A stretch of 64,000 nt of DNA from Siphonodentalium dalli (taxonomy: Eukaryota; Mollusca; Scaphopoda; Gadilida; Siphonodentaliidae). The position numbers and the translations under genes are program-made. Below, piece by piece: positions 32,501 to 47,500 of this stretch. Where the stretch lies: the NCBI GenBank assembly GCA_032622095.1, contig CP136064.1, forward strand, positions 149,421,819-149,485,818, read 5' to 3'. The first letter of the stretch is position 1; the number at the start of each line of letters is the position of its first letter. Below the pieces are notes generated by a model. The model saw only the letters and a list, made by a program, of their open reading frames with translations. It was not told where the DNA came from and made no database searches.

Positions 32501-35500
32501 TTGGTTACTTAGCTCTACAGATCCAGATGATTTATTTTCCGGACAACTGCTTCCAGGCCTTAAAATCCATAAAGTTTTGCAAGAATCTAAATATAGCATT
32601 TCTACACCGAATCGGCTGCTTTTACGAGAATCAAGATTCTGATTCTCTTCAGATTTTAAGGCTGGGCTTCATGTATAACTTTTGCTCAGCAGATTTGCAT
32701 CAAAATTGCTATTCAAAATTGCCCACTCACCTCTTTGAGTCCTTATTTCCATCAGCATTTTTGAGGCACTAACATGCATTGGGTTATGTACAGTACCTTT
32801 ATTCCAAAGACCCAATACTCCGAAGGTAAAATATTCTGAAGTCCCAGTTCTACAAAGGTCCAATATTCTGAAGGCAAAATACTCCAAAGAACAATAGTCC
32901 GAAGAATTAATCATTTCATGACTCTGCTGATCGGATACTCCACAGACTGATTGCTTTGAAGGTCCGATATTCCGAAGATGTTCTGAGGTGATGACTGGTT
33001 TTCACCACGTGCAGGTCTTTATGGTCATTCTTTTATGGATCGGTCTCCAATGTGCATCATCAGAAATAGTTTATTGTTTGGGCAATGAGAGTGTGCCATA
33101 GATGAGAATAAACCTCTTTCTAACATGCTCACTGAAGCAAGCATATTTGAAGCAATGGTCACTCGTACAGAGTCCGTGCCTCCATAAATCTGATATATCT
33201 CTAGAATACCTCTCCAACTTCATTGCGATGAAGACTCTTTGCGAAGGATTATGGCAGCATATCACAGATTAAAACATTTTAAAAACAGGAATTTTTTCAT
33301 TTATTAAAAATGGAATGTGCTTAGACAGATTGACAGAGATGTGAATTTGCAGCCAAAGAGTTTGCTGACTGGCAAGCTAAGTGGGCAGAGAGCATGGTCT
33401 TGTAGGTTTCGAGATCTGGATTTGATGTTGTAGATATTTGACAGCTCTCTAAAGGAAGAAAATATCATAGATAGTTTCTGAATGCTTTGAAATTGAAGAA
33501 TAATAGAACATTTTCCTTTTTTAATTGATGAATCCTTCGATCGATTCATACATAATTGACATCTAAGTATTCCATGCACTTATCGTGTTATCACCCGGAC
33601 ATCACAAAAGCAATACATTGTACATGTACATTGCCAGGTTTAATATGAGGCCCGAAAATTATGACTCGCTTCAAGGCAAATGTATAACCATCATACATTG
33701 AAGTATGTGACCTTTGAGTATCAGACCTTCATAGTAATGGGCCATCAAAATATCGGACGTTCGGAGTACATGTATTGGACCTTTGAAGTATTATTCATTA
33801 AAATGTAGGATCTTCGGAGTATTGGAACTTCGTAATATGGGACCTTCTTATTATTGGGTCTTTGTAATATACCTGTACGACCTTCAAACTTCAGACTTTG
33901 GAGAATTGTACAGAGTATCAAACCTGTCGGATAAAGGGATGACACACATGCCTTGATGTGTGTCAAGTAACTTTATAGGAGACACCCTTTTATTACCATT
34001 CATTTAGTGCCTCATTATGAGATCATTTACAGACTTGATGATGGAAAAATTATTTGAAAACAGTCCTACGTTCCATTTGACCAAGCCAATTAATTTGAAG
34101 TACCCAGGATCTCCAAATCTTGATTATATTAAAGGGTGCCCAGTGCCTCTGAAACTGTAATTAGAGTTGCCAGGAACTCCAAATCTTGCCTGATAGATTA
34201 ATAAACCTATCGATTGCAGAGGAGGATATAATGGTAACACTTTGGCTCCTAAATTTTATTAGCCCTTTTGTGACAGGAGCTGCACCACAGAGAGCTTCAC
34301 TTCGAACTACCGGATCGTCCAACGATTGTTTATAGACAAACACTTGGAACTAACGTATCGTCCAATGAACATTCAAATCACACTTAATTTTATTTTAATT
34401 GACCCATTCTACCCGCTGTTAGTTCAAAATCCAGCTAACCACATTACCTCATGGTTGGGAAATGATCGGATAGAAAATGCATGTGTACATAATATATATT
34501 TTTCAATCCATTTAGTATTTTATCCTATTTAACCTATATATATATAGTAATACATTCCAAAAAATGGATTTACTATGAGTAGTATTGTGAGTTGTAAGTT
34601 GTAGATGCACCAAATTAGGGGTTTTACATTAACCGACATATAATGCATGTAAATCTAAATAAAGAAATGATGCAATATCATGAGTCTGCTTTTTAACAAT
34701 CCACTGCACTTTTTGTGAGAAACTGATTTGTATTATCTCAGACACCAAGTGTGTTTTGTGAATAATATCACATTCATATCATCATTATGCTATATTGTCG
34801 GATACTATTAGTAAATTCTTGAGGAAATTATCATAATTTGATAAATGTTATTTCTAAATTATTAACCTACAACGAAGCCCACCCATCCCTTTAATATTAA
34901 ATGGACTCGGGGCCTCCGAATTAGTTGTTAGAAAATAATATAAAAGTCTGTAAATCTATAAAACAACTATCATCAACAAGTACATGTAAAAAATACAGTA
35001 ATTTTTCTTATTGTCAATATTAACTCCCTAATAACATGTTTTCACATATTGAAACCATTGTTATGTAAACACTATTGTTATAGTGGCATTACTGATCAAA
35101 GTCCAATTAGTCTAATAAGATACCATGTTTTCTCAAAACTTGACAGAAAACATTGTACTTGTTTTTAGACAATCACCTTAAGTTTAACAGTTTTGTTTAT
35201 ATAACAATGGTTTCAACAGATGAAATTTCGCTATTGGAGAACTATCAATAATTATTTAAGAACAAAGTTTATCTATTTCTCCATGTTCTTCTCCAGTGGT
35301 GGTGGTGCTTTTACATGGCTTTTTATAATTTACTGCCTTTTATTGAAAGTATATATGATAATTTTCCATAAAAAATTGCTCATTACAAGGCAGAATCAAG
35401 TCTCTTTAAAAATACTAAGACAATTACAAACACAGCTTCATGATTGATTATAATTATATAGTGGATCTCCAACGAGTTATGTTGGGATATAAGATTTTGT

Positions 35501-38500
35501 GAAACGAATTTTTGCAATTTCTAGTGTTGGACTCATGCGCGGCTTTTCGAAATAGTATTAATCCGTAATTTTGTTGGCGCGATGCCAAGTATCCCATGAA
35601 GCTATACTATACGATATGAGATAAAGGAAATATGTAATGCCACCTGTAGCCATCTTGAATTTTACTCTTTGCATGACTAAATCCTTTGGCACACCCTACA
35701 GACGACATCCCTTGTCAGATCATCATCAAACTTTATATGCATCTCCAGGGTGATTTCTGGATGGGAGCCATCTTCAGCCATCTTGGATTTTACTCTTTAC
35801 ATAACTAAATCCCTCGGCACAACCTACAGGCCACATCCCTCATTCAATCATCACCAAACTTTATAAGGATCTTTGGGGTGACCTCTAGATAGGAGCTAAC
35901 ATTGTTTTCCGAAATTTGTTAAAAAACATGGCTGCAAGTGGCCATCTTGGATTTAACTCTTTGCATGACTAAATCCTTCGCCACAACCTACAGGCCACAT
36001 CACTCATCTGATCGTCAACAAACTTATAAGGATTTTCAGGTGACCTCTAGATGGGAGCCTCCTATTATACCGAAATTTGTTGAAAAAACGTGGCCGCCAG
36101 TGGTCATCTTGGATTTAACTCTTTGCATGACTAAATCCTTTGGCACACCCTTCGTGCCACATCCATCATCCCTCATCCAAACTTCACATGGTTCTTTGGT
36201 GTTATCTCTAGATTGAAGCTGTCCGATTCTTCTGAAATTTGTCGAAAAACATGGGCACCTGGAGCCATCTTGGATTTCACATTTAAATCCATCAGCACAC
36301 CCTGCAGCTCACATTTAGTGGAGAAATGAAATTAGTTTCATTTACACAATACAATCCATTTACTGAAACTTTTTTACTTTCCTTCTTTATCATTATATTG
36401 AATGCTCAGCATAACATGATTTACGCCTCCCCAAGATGAGTTCATTGTCGTCTAACGAAAGCTTCTTACATTAATAATTATATAAACACCTTCAAACATT
36501 CACCATTATTTGGCCAACATTTCATCTACTCTGAAATTGTCGAAATCAAGACTGGGACAGCTGTAAAACTGCGTTTTAAGGGTGAAAAAGCTATGGCAAT
36601 AAGAAAACTTGATTGGAGCTGAAGAGGGATGTTGAAATAATTCTTGTGAATCCGAAAAAGTGTCGAAAAACTTTTGACATAGAAGTGCGAAAAAGAAATG
36701 TCGAAAAATTATGCAGTAACTTCGAAAGGGACTAACCATAAAATATCAATACATGTAGCGTCGAAACCACAACAGATTCAACAACAAAAATATGGACATG
36801 GAAACACTGACGATATCTCGCTTTTAAAATGTGGAAAGGAATAATGATGAAAATTAAAAACATCGATGCCATGTTGTTACAATTTATAAATTCATATGTG
36901 AAGGTAAACACAAATTCATTGAACATTAATAAATTCATCCATTGATTGCTGTCTAGTCTGTGAACCCATCCATTCTAAAACAGTCTACCACCATGCTCTG
37001 ATTTATCAGATTTCAGCTGAAATCTGATTGAGATTTCAGCTGAAATCTGATTGGCTGCAATTTGAAGGAAAATAAAGTGCATACAAACACTTCGATTTGG
37101 TTGACTCACAAACAATGATTTGACATGTTAACTGATTTGATAGTGATGAGTATCAGGCTTAATTGAACACTAGTGGACTCATTAATATGTCTGCAAGAAG
37201 GTAACACAAACCTATGATATATACGAGTCTGACACAACAATGTCTGAACTGTCCCACAATGTTTGTTTTTGTGATGTTTTAACCCACTGGCTAAACGAAC
37301 ATTTAATGATAAAATCCCAGATCAAGCGACTCTGTGACTTTCTTAATAAGACAATTTCACTGATATCAGCGGAAAAATATGCTTGTTGAGATTGTGAAGA
37401 AGTTAGGTTGTGCACAAGCCCAGGTATCACACATCCAAAAGAAAAATATGAAATCAAACACATTTAAAACAAGCGGTAGTAACCCACAACGTAGGCCTGG
37501 GCACCAGTGATCCAGCAAATCATGGATTCGACATGGAACAAGGGCTCACCATGTGGTATGACTATGCCAGACCTATTATAGAACCATATATCCCTATCTT
37601 CATTTCTCAATATTGTGATGTATCATTACACATGTTGAAATATCTATTCAATAAAGAATCGAGAAAGAACATGCACTCCTCTTTCTATCAGTCAATGGGA
37701 ACCACAAACAAAACTAGGATTGTCTTGGGGAAAACAGGAAGTATGAGCAAGTGCTTTCCGCAGCATTTCCAATTTCGAATTATTCAAATTAATAAACCAT
37801 TAAATTATTAAACTAACCAGTATGGTTCTGTATCTTAACAGTTTAGTCCTACTTTCCCAAAATACAGGTAAAGTTCAAATTTGGGTTCCGCCCACGAATT
37901 TTCACCTGTTATGGCCCATTGTTAGCTCAACTTACTTTTGTAAGTTTGAGCTATTGCCAGGGTTTGGCGTCCGTCGTGCGTGTGTACGTGTGTCCGTCAA
38001 CAATTTCCTTTGGCGCGGGCTACAGGTCGTACCTTTGGTCTGATCTTTATGAAATTTGTCATGAATGTTGACATTGACATGTAGATGGGAACGAGACATT
38101 TTGGGGTCATTCGGCCAAAAAAAATGGCTGCTGGCAGCCATCTTGGATTTCAAGATTCAATCCATTGGCGCGGGCTACAGGTCGTACTGTTCGTCTGATC
38201 ATCATGAAATTTGTCATTGATGTTAATAATGACATGTAGATGGGAACGAGTGATTTTGGGGTCGTTCAGCCAAAAAACATGGCTGCCAGCAGCCATCTTG
38301 GATTTTACTCTTTGCATGACTAAATCCTTTGGCGCGGGCTACAGGTCATTGCGTTGGTCGGAAGTTTATGAAATTTATCATGGATGTTAACACTGACATG
38401 TAGATGGGAACGGGTCGTTCTGCCAAAAAACATGGCCGCCAGCAGCCATCTTGGATTTTACTCTTTGCATGACTAAATCCTTTGGCGCGGGCTACAGGTC

Positions 38501-41500
38501 GTAGCTTTGATCGGAAGATGATGAAATTTGTCATGAATGTTGACATTGACATGTAGATGGGAATGAGTCATTTTGGGGTCATTCGGCCAAAAAACATGGC
38601 CGCTGGCAGCCATCTTGGATTTCAAGTTTCAATCCATTGGCGCGGGCTACAGGTCGTACTGTTCGTCTGATCATCATGAAATTTGTCATGGATGTTAATA
38701 ATGACATGTAGATGGGAACGAGTGATTTTGGGGTCGTTCGGCCAAAAAACATGGCTGCTAGCAGCCATCTTGGATTTTACTCTTTGCATGACTAAATCCT
38801 TTGGCGCGGGCTACAGGTCGTTGCGTTGGTCAGAAGTTTATGAAATTTATTATGGATGATAACAATGACATGTAGATGGGAACGAGTCGTTTTGGGGTCA
38901 TTCTGTCCAAAAACATGACCGCCAGCAGCCATCTTGGATTTTACTCTTTGCATGACTAAATCCTTTCGCGCGGGCCATTTTGGATTTCAAAATTCAATCC
39001 ATTGGCGCAGTCTACAGGTCGTACTGTTCGTCTGATCATTATGAAGTTTGTAGGTCGTAGCTTTGGTCAGATCTTCATAAAATTTGTCATGGATGTTAAC
39101 AATGACACGTAGATGGGAACGAGTCCTTTTGGGGTCAATTGGCCCAAAAACAAGGCCGCCAGCAGCCATCTTGTATTTACTCTTTGCATCACTCTTTGGC
39201 GCAGGTTAGACATTTAAATTAGCACCTTTCCTATTCCTCCATTTACTGTCAACCATTAAATTATTCCCCTACCTAAGTTGAGCTACAGTGTCATTGACAC
39301 TTTCATGGAAATTACCCATGGGCATATTTTGCCACGCCCTAGTGATGCTCTTGTTGTTAAAATATTTCCGCTTCTTTGTGAATTGTGACGAAAATGCACC
39401 CTCTTTTCCAATTGCTGAAGACAGTTTTTCATTTTTCCTGGTACTTTCGCATGAGTGGGTTAATCGGCCTCTAGATGTGCAAAAATAGCCACTTTGCTCG
39501 AATAAATACATACATTATGCTGTGCAATAGATACTGAGCTTCATTTTCAAACCACGTTTGCTCATGGAAATAGTTTTTTTTGCTGTAAAATTGCAATTCT
39601 ATGGGTGTCCCGCACTCTTAACAATTTTAGAGTTGGTAAGTTGTTGGCTGAATAATGAAACATCCGGTGATTGGCGGCATTAATTTAATTGGTTGGGGCG
39701 AATATCGAGCTTTTATTCGATACAGGCATTTACAAATACTGTCCCGTAGTTTGTCTTCCGGTCCTGCATCCCAACACATTCTGCAATTTTACTTTGTCAT
39801 GCAGAACGTAAACAAGTCCACGTGTTTACATTTGATTTGTTAATGACGACTTTAAGTTTTAAGAATTGGAAACTCAGAAACGCTAATGAGGTACTTATAT
39901 CAATGCGCTGAAGTGAATAAGCTTATTATTACGACTTCATTCAGGAACTATAACTTTGGACACTGTTAGCTAGTTCCACCGCAGACCAGGGTTGGGGAGA
40001 TTACATGATAATGTAATCGATTATGGTTACAATTACTTTTGATTTACATGATTATGATTACTGATTAAATTTTTTGCATTGTAATCGATTATGATTACAA
40101 TTACTTTAGTAAATGTAATCAATTACTTTTTAATTACATCTGATTACAATTGTTAGTTTCCAACCATTTTGATCGCATAGGAATAAATAATGAAATAAAT
40201 CAAATTAAAATATCAAATTTGATTGAATAAAACATCAGTACATAACATAGACACAAGAAACGACTGAAACAGTAGAAAGAAGCAAGCAATAAACACATAA
40301 ACTATTATGTTTTATGTGTATTTATTTATGTAAATATATTTTCAATATATTTTTTAATTTTCTTACAATTGAAACTAACGCATAATATTTATGAAACTAT
40401 CATTAGAAACAATTCTAACTTATTTTTCATGTTCTGTTAGATTCAATACCCAAAACAATGAAAATAACACTAAGGTTTATTTGATGATCAGGATTAAATG
40501 AAGTTAATGACAAACCAGCTACTAGTATATCACACCTGCTTTGTTCCATTAATTAGCCCTATTGTACCAGTGTGCATCTACAGCCATTGTCTGCAGCATT
40601 CCCAATAATATTTAATCCTAATTGATGTTGGCTAGCCTATTTTATTCATATTAGAACATTTCATTGTCTGTAACCAATAGTTTATTGCCATATATGCTGT
40701 ATTCAACATTTCAGCAATTGTGTCTTATCTGTGTTCACTGCCAGAATGTACACAGTGTACCACATAAAAAAAATCGTACTAACTTTCTGATATGTTGTTT
40801 GTATCTGTGCACACTTCACATTACTACTAGTGTGAGATTATGAGTATCCAATAGCCAACCGTATGGATATTTTAGTAAAAGTAATCAAAAAGTAATCAAA
40901 TCATGATTACAGGTACATTTGAAAGTAATCGATTGTAATTACTTGTAATCAAAACATGTCATGATTACTGATTACAGGCGATTACTCCAAATTTTGTAAT
41001 CGATTACTTTGATTACAATTACTGATTATGATTACCCCAACTCTGCCGCAGACGCTGCAATTTTATATCGCAGGTGACACTGTGATTTTATATCGCAAGT
41101 GGGGAAAAATCACACTTGGAGGAAAGTGGCAAGCCCACTGACGATGCCGTGCTGCGATGTTATATACCCTTCTACTTGTTGAAGATCTGTATAGGTCTCT
41201 TGTGTGAAAACAAAGCTAAAAAGGCAAAGGATTATATTTCATTCTCCTCATTATGCTCTTAGATATACGGCATGTATCTCAAGTTTCTAAACTAAACACT
41301 AGGCTAATTTTTATCTGAACTTGGAAGTTGAACTTGAATTATATATTGTTTTTTTTATTTTTTTATTTTGTACCCGTCACATTTTCAATTCAATATATTC
41401 AAGTTAGTTTATTATCTTAAAACTCATATTGTACAATTTCATGGGTATTGAGACGCAACAATTTAACTAATGGGAATAGGCAAACATTCTTATAAACAAT

Positions 41501-44500
41501 ATCTATACAATATCTACAATGCACCGCTTTAGGTGCTGTGGCCGAGATGGTGGGACTGTGGCCCTCTTATTTCTGCATGTCTATCGGGGTATAGCAGCGG
41601 GCAGAAACATATAACACTCCCTTTCCTGCCTCAACTCGATTAAAAGTGTCCCCTGAAGAAGTCCAATTGGTTGAATTTGTTTGTTGCCAAGGACACGCCA
41701 CAATTTTCCTGCTAAAACTCAAACATTGCTTGATCGCTACAATTGGCCTGCGATCTTGTCGTGAGCATGGGCACTGGGTGCTCCACCAGTAATTTTGCCC
41801 TCCCATGATTTAAAATCGCAGCATCTGCAGACACACTTAGATATTCTTCAGTGAATATACCAATAGGCCTATAAAGGCTACACAGTGTCTGCAGGCCGAC
41901 ATTTCAAAATTGGATCCTTGTTTGCAAATCGTTGATATTATTGATATGTATCTTCACAAAACAACCATAAACAGTTTATTCACAAAATATTTCGGAAACC
42001 GGGATAAAACTATGATGTATTTGTGAAGTATAAGTCACCCATTTGAATTGCTCATCTTCGATGACAAACTGGGACGAAGGGTTTTCAACACTCTACAACA
42101 AAGGGTTACTGTACTTCAGATGCTGTTTTTGAGATGAATATTTATTTATTTATTATGAATTATTCTAAAAAGGAATTCACTTGTTGCTGCTTGTAGTGTC
42201 TGGGTCAACGACCCTTTAAATAATTGGCTCAACAAATCTCTCCCAACTGTCGGAATTACAACGTTGCCCCAATGTGAACTGTATCTGTATCTGTGGATAT
42301 TTCAGTGCAGGATCCAATTCTGGTTAAACTTATAGAAGCACTGGTCCAGGTGCTACCATGGCCGAGTAAACTTTATTACCCTGTGGTGACTCCAGTAATG
42401 TTCTTTAATGTGCACACACCAAGGCATGTACACAGGTCAGCCATTAATGTCTGCGTACTGCACCCACGACAACATACATGTACCTGGACAAATGTTGTAA
42501 AGGGGGAAAGTCGGCATTTTGCATTCAGATCTTTATTCAGTGATCTTGAATGAGACTTTTCAGCCTGACAAACTTGGTATCTCACTGAGTTCTGATTTTT
42601 GGATGAATACCCTGACCAGGTTGCGATCCCTGGTTCGCTAGCCCGAAAGACCAGTACTCTACCGACATTTCAATGGAATTAACTGCAGCAGATTGGTTGG
42701 GTTTATGTTGTTGGCCCTTGGTTGTCCCAACGTATTCCTCTCAACCATTGGAATTATTAAGGTTGGCCCAATAATTAATGCCAGCACATTGGTTGGGTTG
42801 ACATTATTGGCCTTTGATTGGCCTAAGTATTTCTCCCAACCATTGGAATTATAAAGTTGGCCTATCATGAATATGCTTCTAGAAGTTTGGTGGGGGGTAT
42901 ATAAATGGGCTGTGTCATGAAAAAAAAAAAAGGGGGGATGAAGGAATCCCGGGGCTAGCCTCCCCGAAATACTCCCTTCATTATGGCCCATATTGAATAA
43001 TGGGACTTATTATGCAAATTAGTTTTACTCTTTGCATGACTAAATCCTTTGTCACACCCTGCAGGCAACATCCCTCATTTGATTATCACCAAACTTCATA
43101 TGGATCTTTGAGGTGACTTCTTGGTGGGAACGGTCACATTTTCCCTTGTTAATGCTCCACCAGCACTGTTCCCATCATGAAATGGTTAAAACACAACCCT
43201 TTATTATCTATATTACTTTATAATGTATTTAATACTTAGACATTTAACATTACGAGTTCCGAATCTCTCCATTGACTCTTACCCATGAAATTATGCCCTC
43301 TCCAGTTGAGCTACATGTATAGTGTCATTGACACTTTCATTTGATGATATAATAGGGGTTTCATGCGATATATTTAAATATATGATGAATTCAGTTCATC
43401 CATCTACCGGTATACTGTAATCCATCATTACAGCAAATCTACAAGTACAAAAAAAAATTCTCTAATAGTTTAGAGAAATTTACTAGTATGCATAAAGATA
43501 ATCAAGATAACTATGCATACTTTTGTTGTTATATATTGGCCCAGATATAGTCATATATAATCTCTTTAAAATGTCAACATTATATTGGCCCAGATATAGT
43601 CATATATAATCTCTTTAAAATGTCAACAATAATTTTATCAGATGCCTGGTTTAGTAAATATTTGTCAGAATCTTACTATTTTGTAATAGTTATAAAAACA
43701 GCAGGAATCAAACAATTAATCTAATAAATATCATTGGCTGATAAAAAAAACTCAAAGATAATGTCTTATTAATGAGTAATTTTTATTGCATTCAATTATG
43801 AATATATTGCCTATATTCTGTATTATAAAATTTGTCATGTTTTGATATGTGTGGGAAAATTGTCAACATGTCATTGACCTCTGATCTCTTAATCTAATTA
43901 TAACCAATCATGAATTTGCATTTGTAATTGTCATAGTCTTTTTAAAGAGACTTGATTCTGCCTTGTAATGAGCAGATACGTTAGTCACTCACCAATGTCA
44001 TTGTGCATAGTAGCCGACATGACCAATCGTTACGTGGGAATCCCATTAATAGAGATATGATATTTGAGTATAAATTCTAGAGACATAAATCTGAGAAGAA
44101 TAATGTTGGCTTTTTAAGGAGACTGAGTCATATTGACCCATTTCCAAAAACCTTTCCAATGATGCTAATTGTGACCAATTTCTGGCACTTAAACCAGATA
44201 CATTAACATCCTTTTAATCAACTCCAATCACAGAAGTTATTTTTATATTCCAGGTATGAAACAGTCAAACATTTCCAAAAATGACGAACACAAGAAATCT
44301 CTCAGGTAGTACCAAGTTAATTTTCTCATTTTCTGCTCAACTTTACTTTGTAAAGTTTGAGCTATTGCCATGGCATGGTATCCGTCGTGCGTGTGTGTGT
44401 GTGTATGTGTGTGCGTGATTCGTCAACAATTTCCTTTAGCACGGGCTACAGTTCGTACCTTTGGTCCGATTATTATGAAATTTGTCATGGATGTTGAAAT

Positions 44501-47500
44501 TGACATGTAGATGGGAACGAGTCATTTTGGGGTCATTTTGAAGAAAAACATGGCTGCCAGTGGCCATCTTGGATTTCAAAATTCAATCCATTAGCACGGG
44601 CTACAGGCCGTACTGTTCGTCTTATTGTCATGAAATTTGTCATGGATGTTAATATTGACATGTAGATGGGAACGAGTAATTGGGGTCATTCGGCCAAAAA
44701 ACATGGCCGCCGGCAGCCATCTTGGATTTTACTCTTTGTATGACTAAATCCTTTAGCACGGGCTACAGGTCGTACCTTTAGTCTGTTCATCATGAAATTT
44801 GTCATGGCTGTTGAAATTGGAATGTAGATGGGAACGAGTCATTTTGGGGTCATTAGGACAAAAAACATGGCCGCCAGTGGCCATCTTTGATTTCAAAATT
44901 TAATCCATTAGCACGGGCCACAGGTCCTACTCTTCGCCTGATCATCATGAAATTTGTCATGGATGTTAATATTGACATGTAGATGGGAACGAGTAATTTT
45001 GGGGTCATTCGGCCAAAAAACATGGCTGCCAGCAGCCATCTTGGATTTTACTCTTTGTATGACTAAATCCTTTAGCATGGGCTACAGGTGGTACCTTAAG
45101 TCTGATCATCATAAAATTTGTCATGAATGTTAATAATGACATGTAGATGAGAAAGAGTCATTTTGGGGTCATTCGGCCAAAAAACATGGCCGCCAGCAGC
45201 CATCTTGGATTTAAATCTTTGTATGACTAAATTCTTTAGCACGGGCTAGAGGTCGTACCTTTAGTCTGATCATAATGAAATTTGGCGTGGATGTTAATAT
45301 TGACATGTAGATGGGAAACGATTAATTTTGCGGTCATTCAGCCAAAAAACATTGCCGCAGCAGCCATCTTGGATTTTACTCTTTGTATGACTAAATCCTT
45401 TAGCACGGGCTACAGGTCGTACCTTTAGTCTGATCATCATGAAATTTGTCATGGCTGTTGAAATTGGAATGTAGATGGGAACGAGTCATTTTGGGGTCAT
45501 TAGGACAAAAAACATGGCCGCCAGCGGCCATCTTTGATTTCAAAATTTAATCCATTAGCACGGGCCACAGGTCCTACTCTTCGCCTGATCATCATGAAAT
45601 TTGTCATGGCTGTTGAAATTGGAATGTAGATGGGAACGGGTCATTTTGGGGTCATTCGGCCAAAAAACATGGTCGCTGGCGGCCATCTTAGATTTTACTC
45701 TTTGCATGACTAAATCCTTTAGCACGGGCTACAGGTCGTACGTTTGGTCAGATCATCATGAAATTTGTCATGAATGTTAACAATGACATCTAAATGGGAA
45801 CGAGTCATTTTGGGGCCATTCGGCCAAAAAACATGGCCGCCAGCAGCCATCTTGGATTCTACTCTTTGTATGACTAAATCCTTTAGCACGGGCTACAGGT
45901 CGTACCTTTAGTCTGATCATCATAAAATTTGTCATGTTGAAATTGGAATGTAGATGGGAACGAGTCATTTTGGGGTCATTTGGAAAAAAAACATGGCCTC
46001 CAGCAGCCATCTTGGATTTCAAAATTCAATCCATTAGCACGGGCTACAGGTCGTACTGTTCATCTGATCATCATGACATTTGTCGTGGGTGTTAATATTG
46101 ACTTGTAGATGGGAACAAGTAATTTTGGGGTCATTCGGCCAAAAAACATGGCCGCTGGCAGCCATCTTAAATTTTACTCTTTATATGACTAAATCCTTTA
46201 GCACGGGCTACAGGTCGTACCTTTAGTCTGATCATCATAAAATTTGTCATGGCTGTTGAAATTGACATGTAGATGGGAACGAGTCATTTTGGGGTTATTC
46301 GGCATTAAAACATGGCTGCCAGCGGCCATTTTGGATTCTACTCTTTGCATGACTAAAGCTATCAAATGTTTTTGAATTGTTGGAAAACATAGCCGCCAGC
46401 AACCATCTTAGATTTTACTTTTATATGCATGTATATATATATCTTTTCATGTTGATAAACTAGTATTAGACATTCAACTTTCCACATTCCTAATCACTCC
46501 ATCGACAGTAACACATTAAATTATTCCATTTCCAAGTTGAGCTACAGTGTCATTGACACTTTCATTTTTAAAGGTCTAACTGGAGCCGATCTGAAAGCAT
46601 CTTTAATTTTATAAACATATTCACATGGCATAATTGATCTGAAGATTCGTTGTGATCATGGAGGATTCGATGTGATGCCAGCAAGGGTTCGAGAGATTTT
46701 GGTACATTTTTTGCCATTAAAATGTGGTAACTCAAACAAAGAGGTTCACTGCTTGATAATAAACATGTAAACACTAACATTTGCCCAGTAGGGAGACCCT
46801 TCTCACACATGTTCAAGAATATGGACGTTAGTACAGTGGTTAGTACTCAAAAATGCTGCCCATAATTGAAATGAACCAAGCATGTATACTGCTACCTACG
46901 GAGGATGGCCAATCTATGATAGCTGTCAAGTCCCCTTGATTGGATAATCCTATACTGCCACGATGCCAATCTGATCCTCCGCAGATAGCTTCGCTTTGAG
47001 CCTCGCCCGGTATAAACTACCTGGACTATATATAAAACCATTTGGTGAATACGAGCCCTGAAGCCATTTGTCAATTAATACTTGACATTGTTGGATTTTG
47101 GGAATGTCACCATAAGCTCTCTGTCAGCATGCAACATTGAGTTTGTGTATTTGTGCTGTTGGTTTTATATTGATATGTTGTTTTTTTATTTTAGGCAGAT
47201 TTTTAATAATGGTGCAACATGTAACTTCACAAGAGAACTATGTGATGCTTCTGACTATTATTTTTGAAAAGTTTTGTTGTTGTAGTCTTGGGATCTGAAA
47301 CCCGGCTGACAACTGATAACTGACTTTTAAAACCTTGTTTATCATAACATTACTCTCTCAATCTTTCTCTGTGACTCAGGCATTCTAACCATAATGAAGC
47401 TAAGTTTGAACATGATCCAGACAGTACACCAGAATTCAGAAAGCACATTGCCAAGAAATTAACAAGTTATCTTGACAGGTGAGTTTTAAGTCTTTGATAT

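Noticed and set aside
32448-32772. Overlapping 64- and 98-residue frames
   Set aside because: No domain, no splice signals and no codon bias that stands out from the surrounding AT-rich sequence.
41539-41550. TGGCCGAGATGG as a tRNA A-box (Leu/Ser type)
   Set aside because: No B-box or cloverleaf follows, and the sequence matches the body of the nearby SINE rather than a tRNA head.
42600-42664. Functional tRNA gene on the minus strand
   Set aside because: The B-box is degenerate and the acceptor stem does not pair; it continues into a non-tRNA body with a (GATACA)n tail, so a SINE is the better call.
47082-47267. Extra CUSTOS exon in intron 2 (NNGATCNFTRELCDASDYYF)
   Set aside because: The acceptor is good but there is no donor before the stop, and exons 2 and 3 already join in phase.
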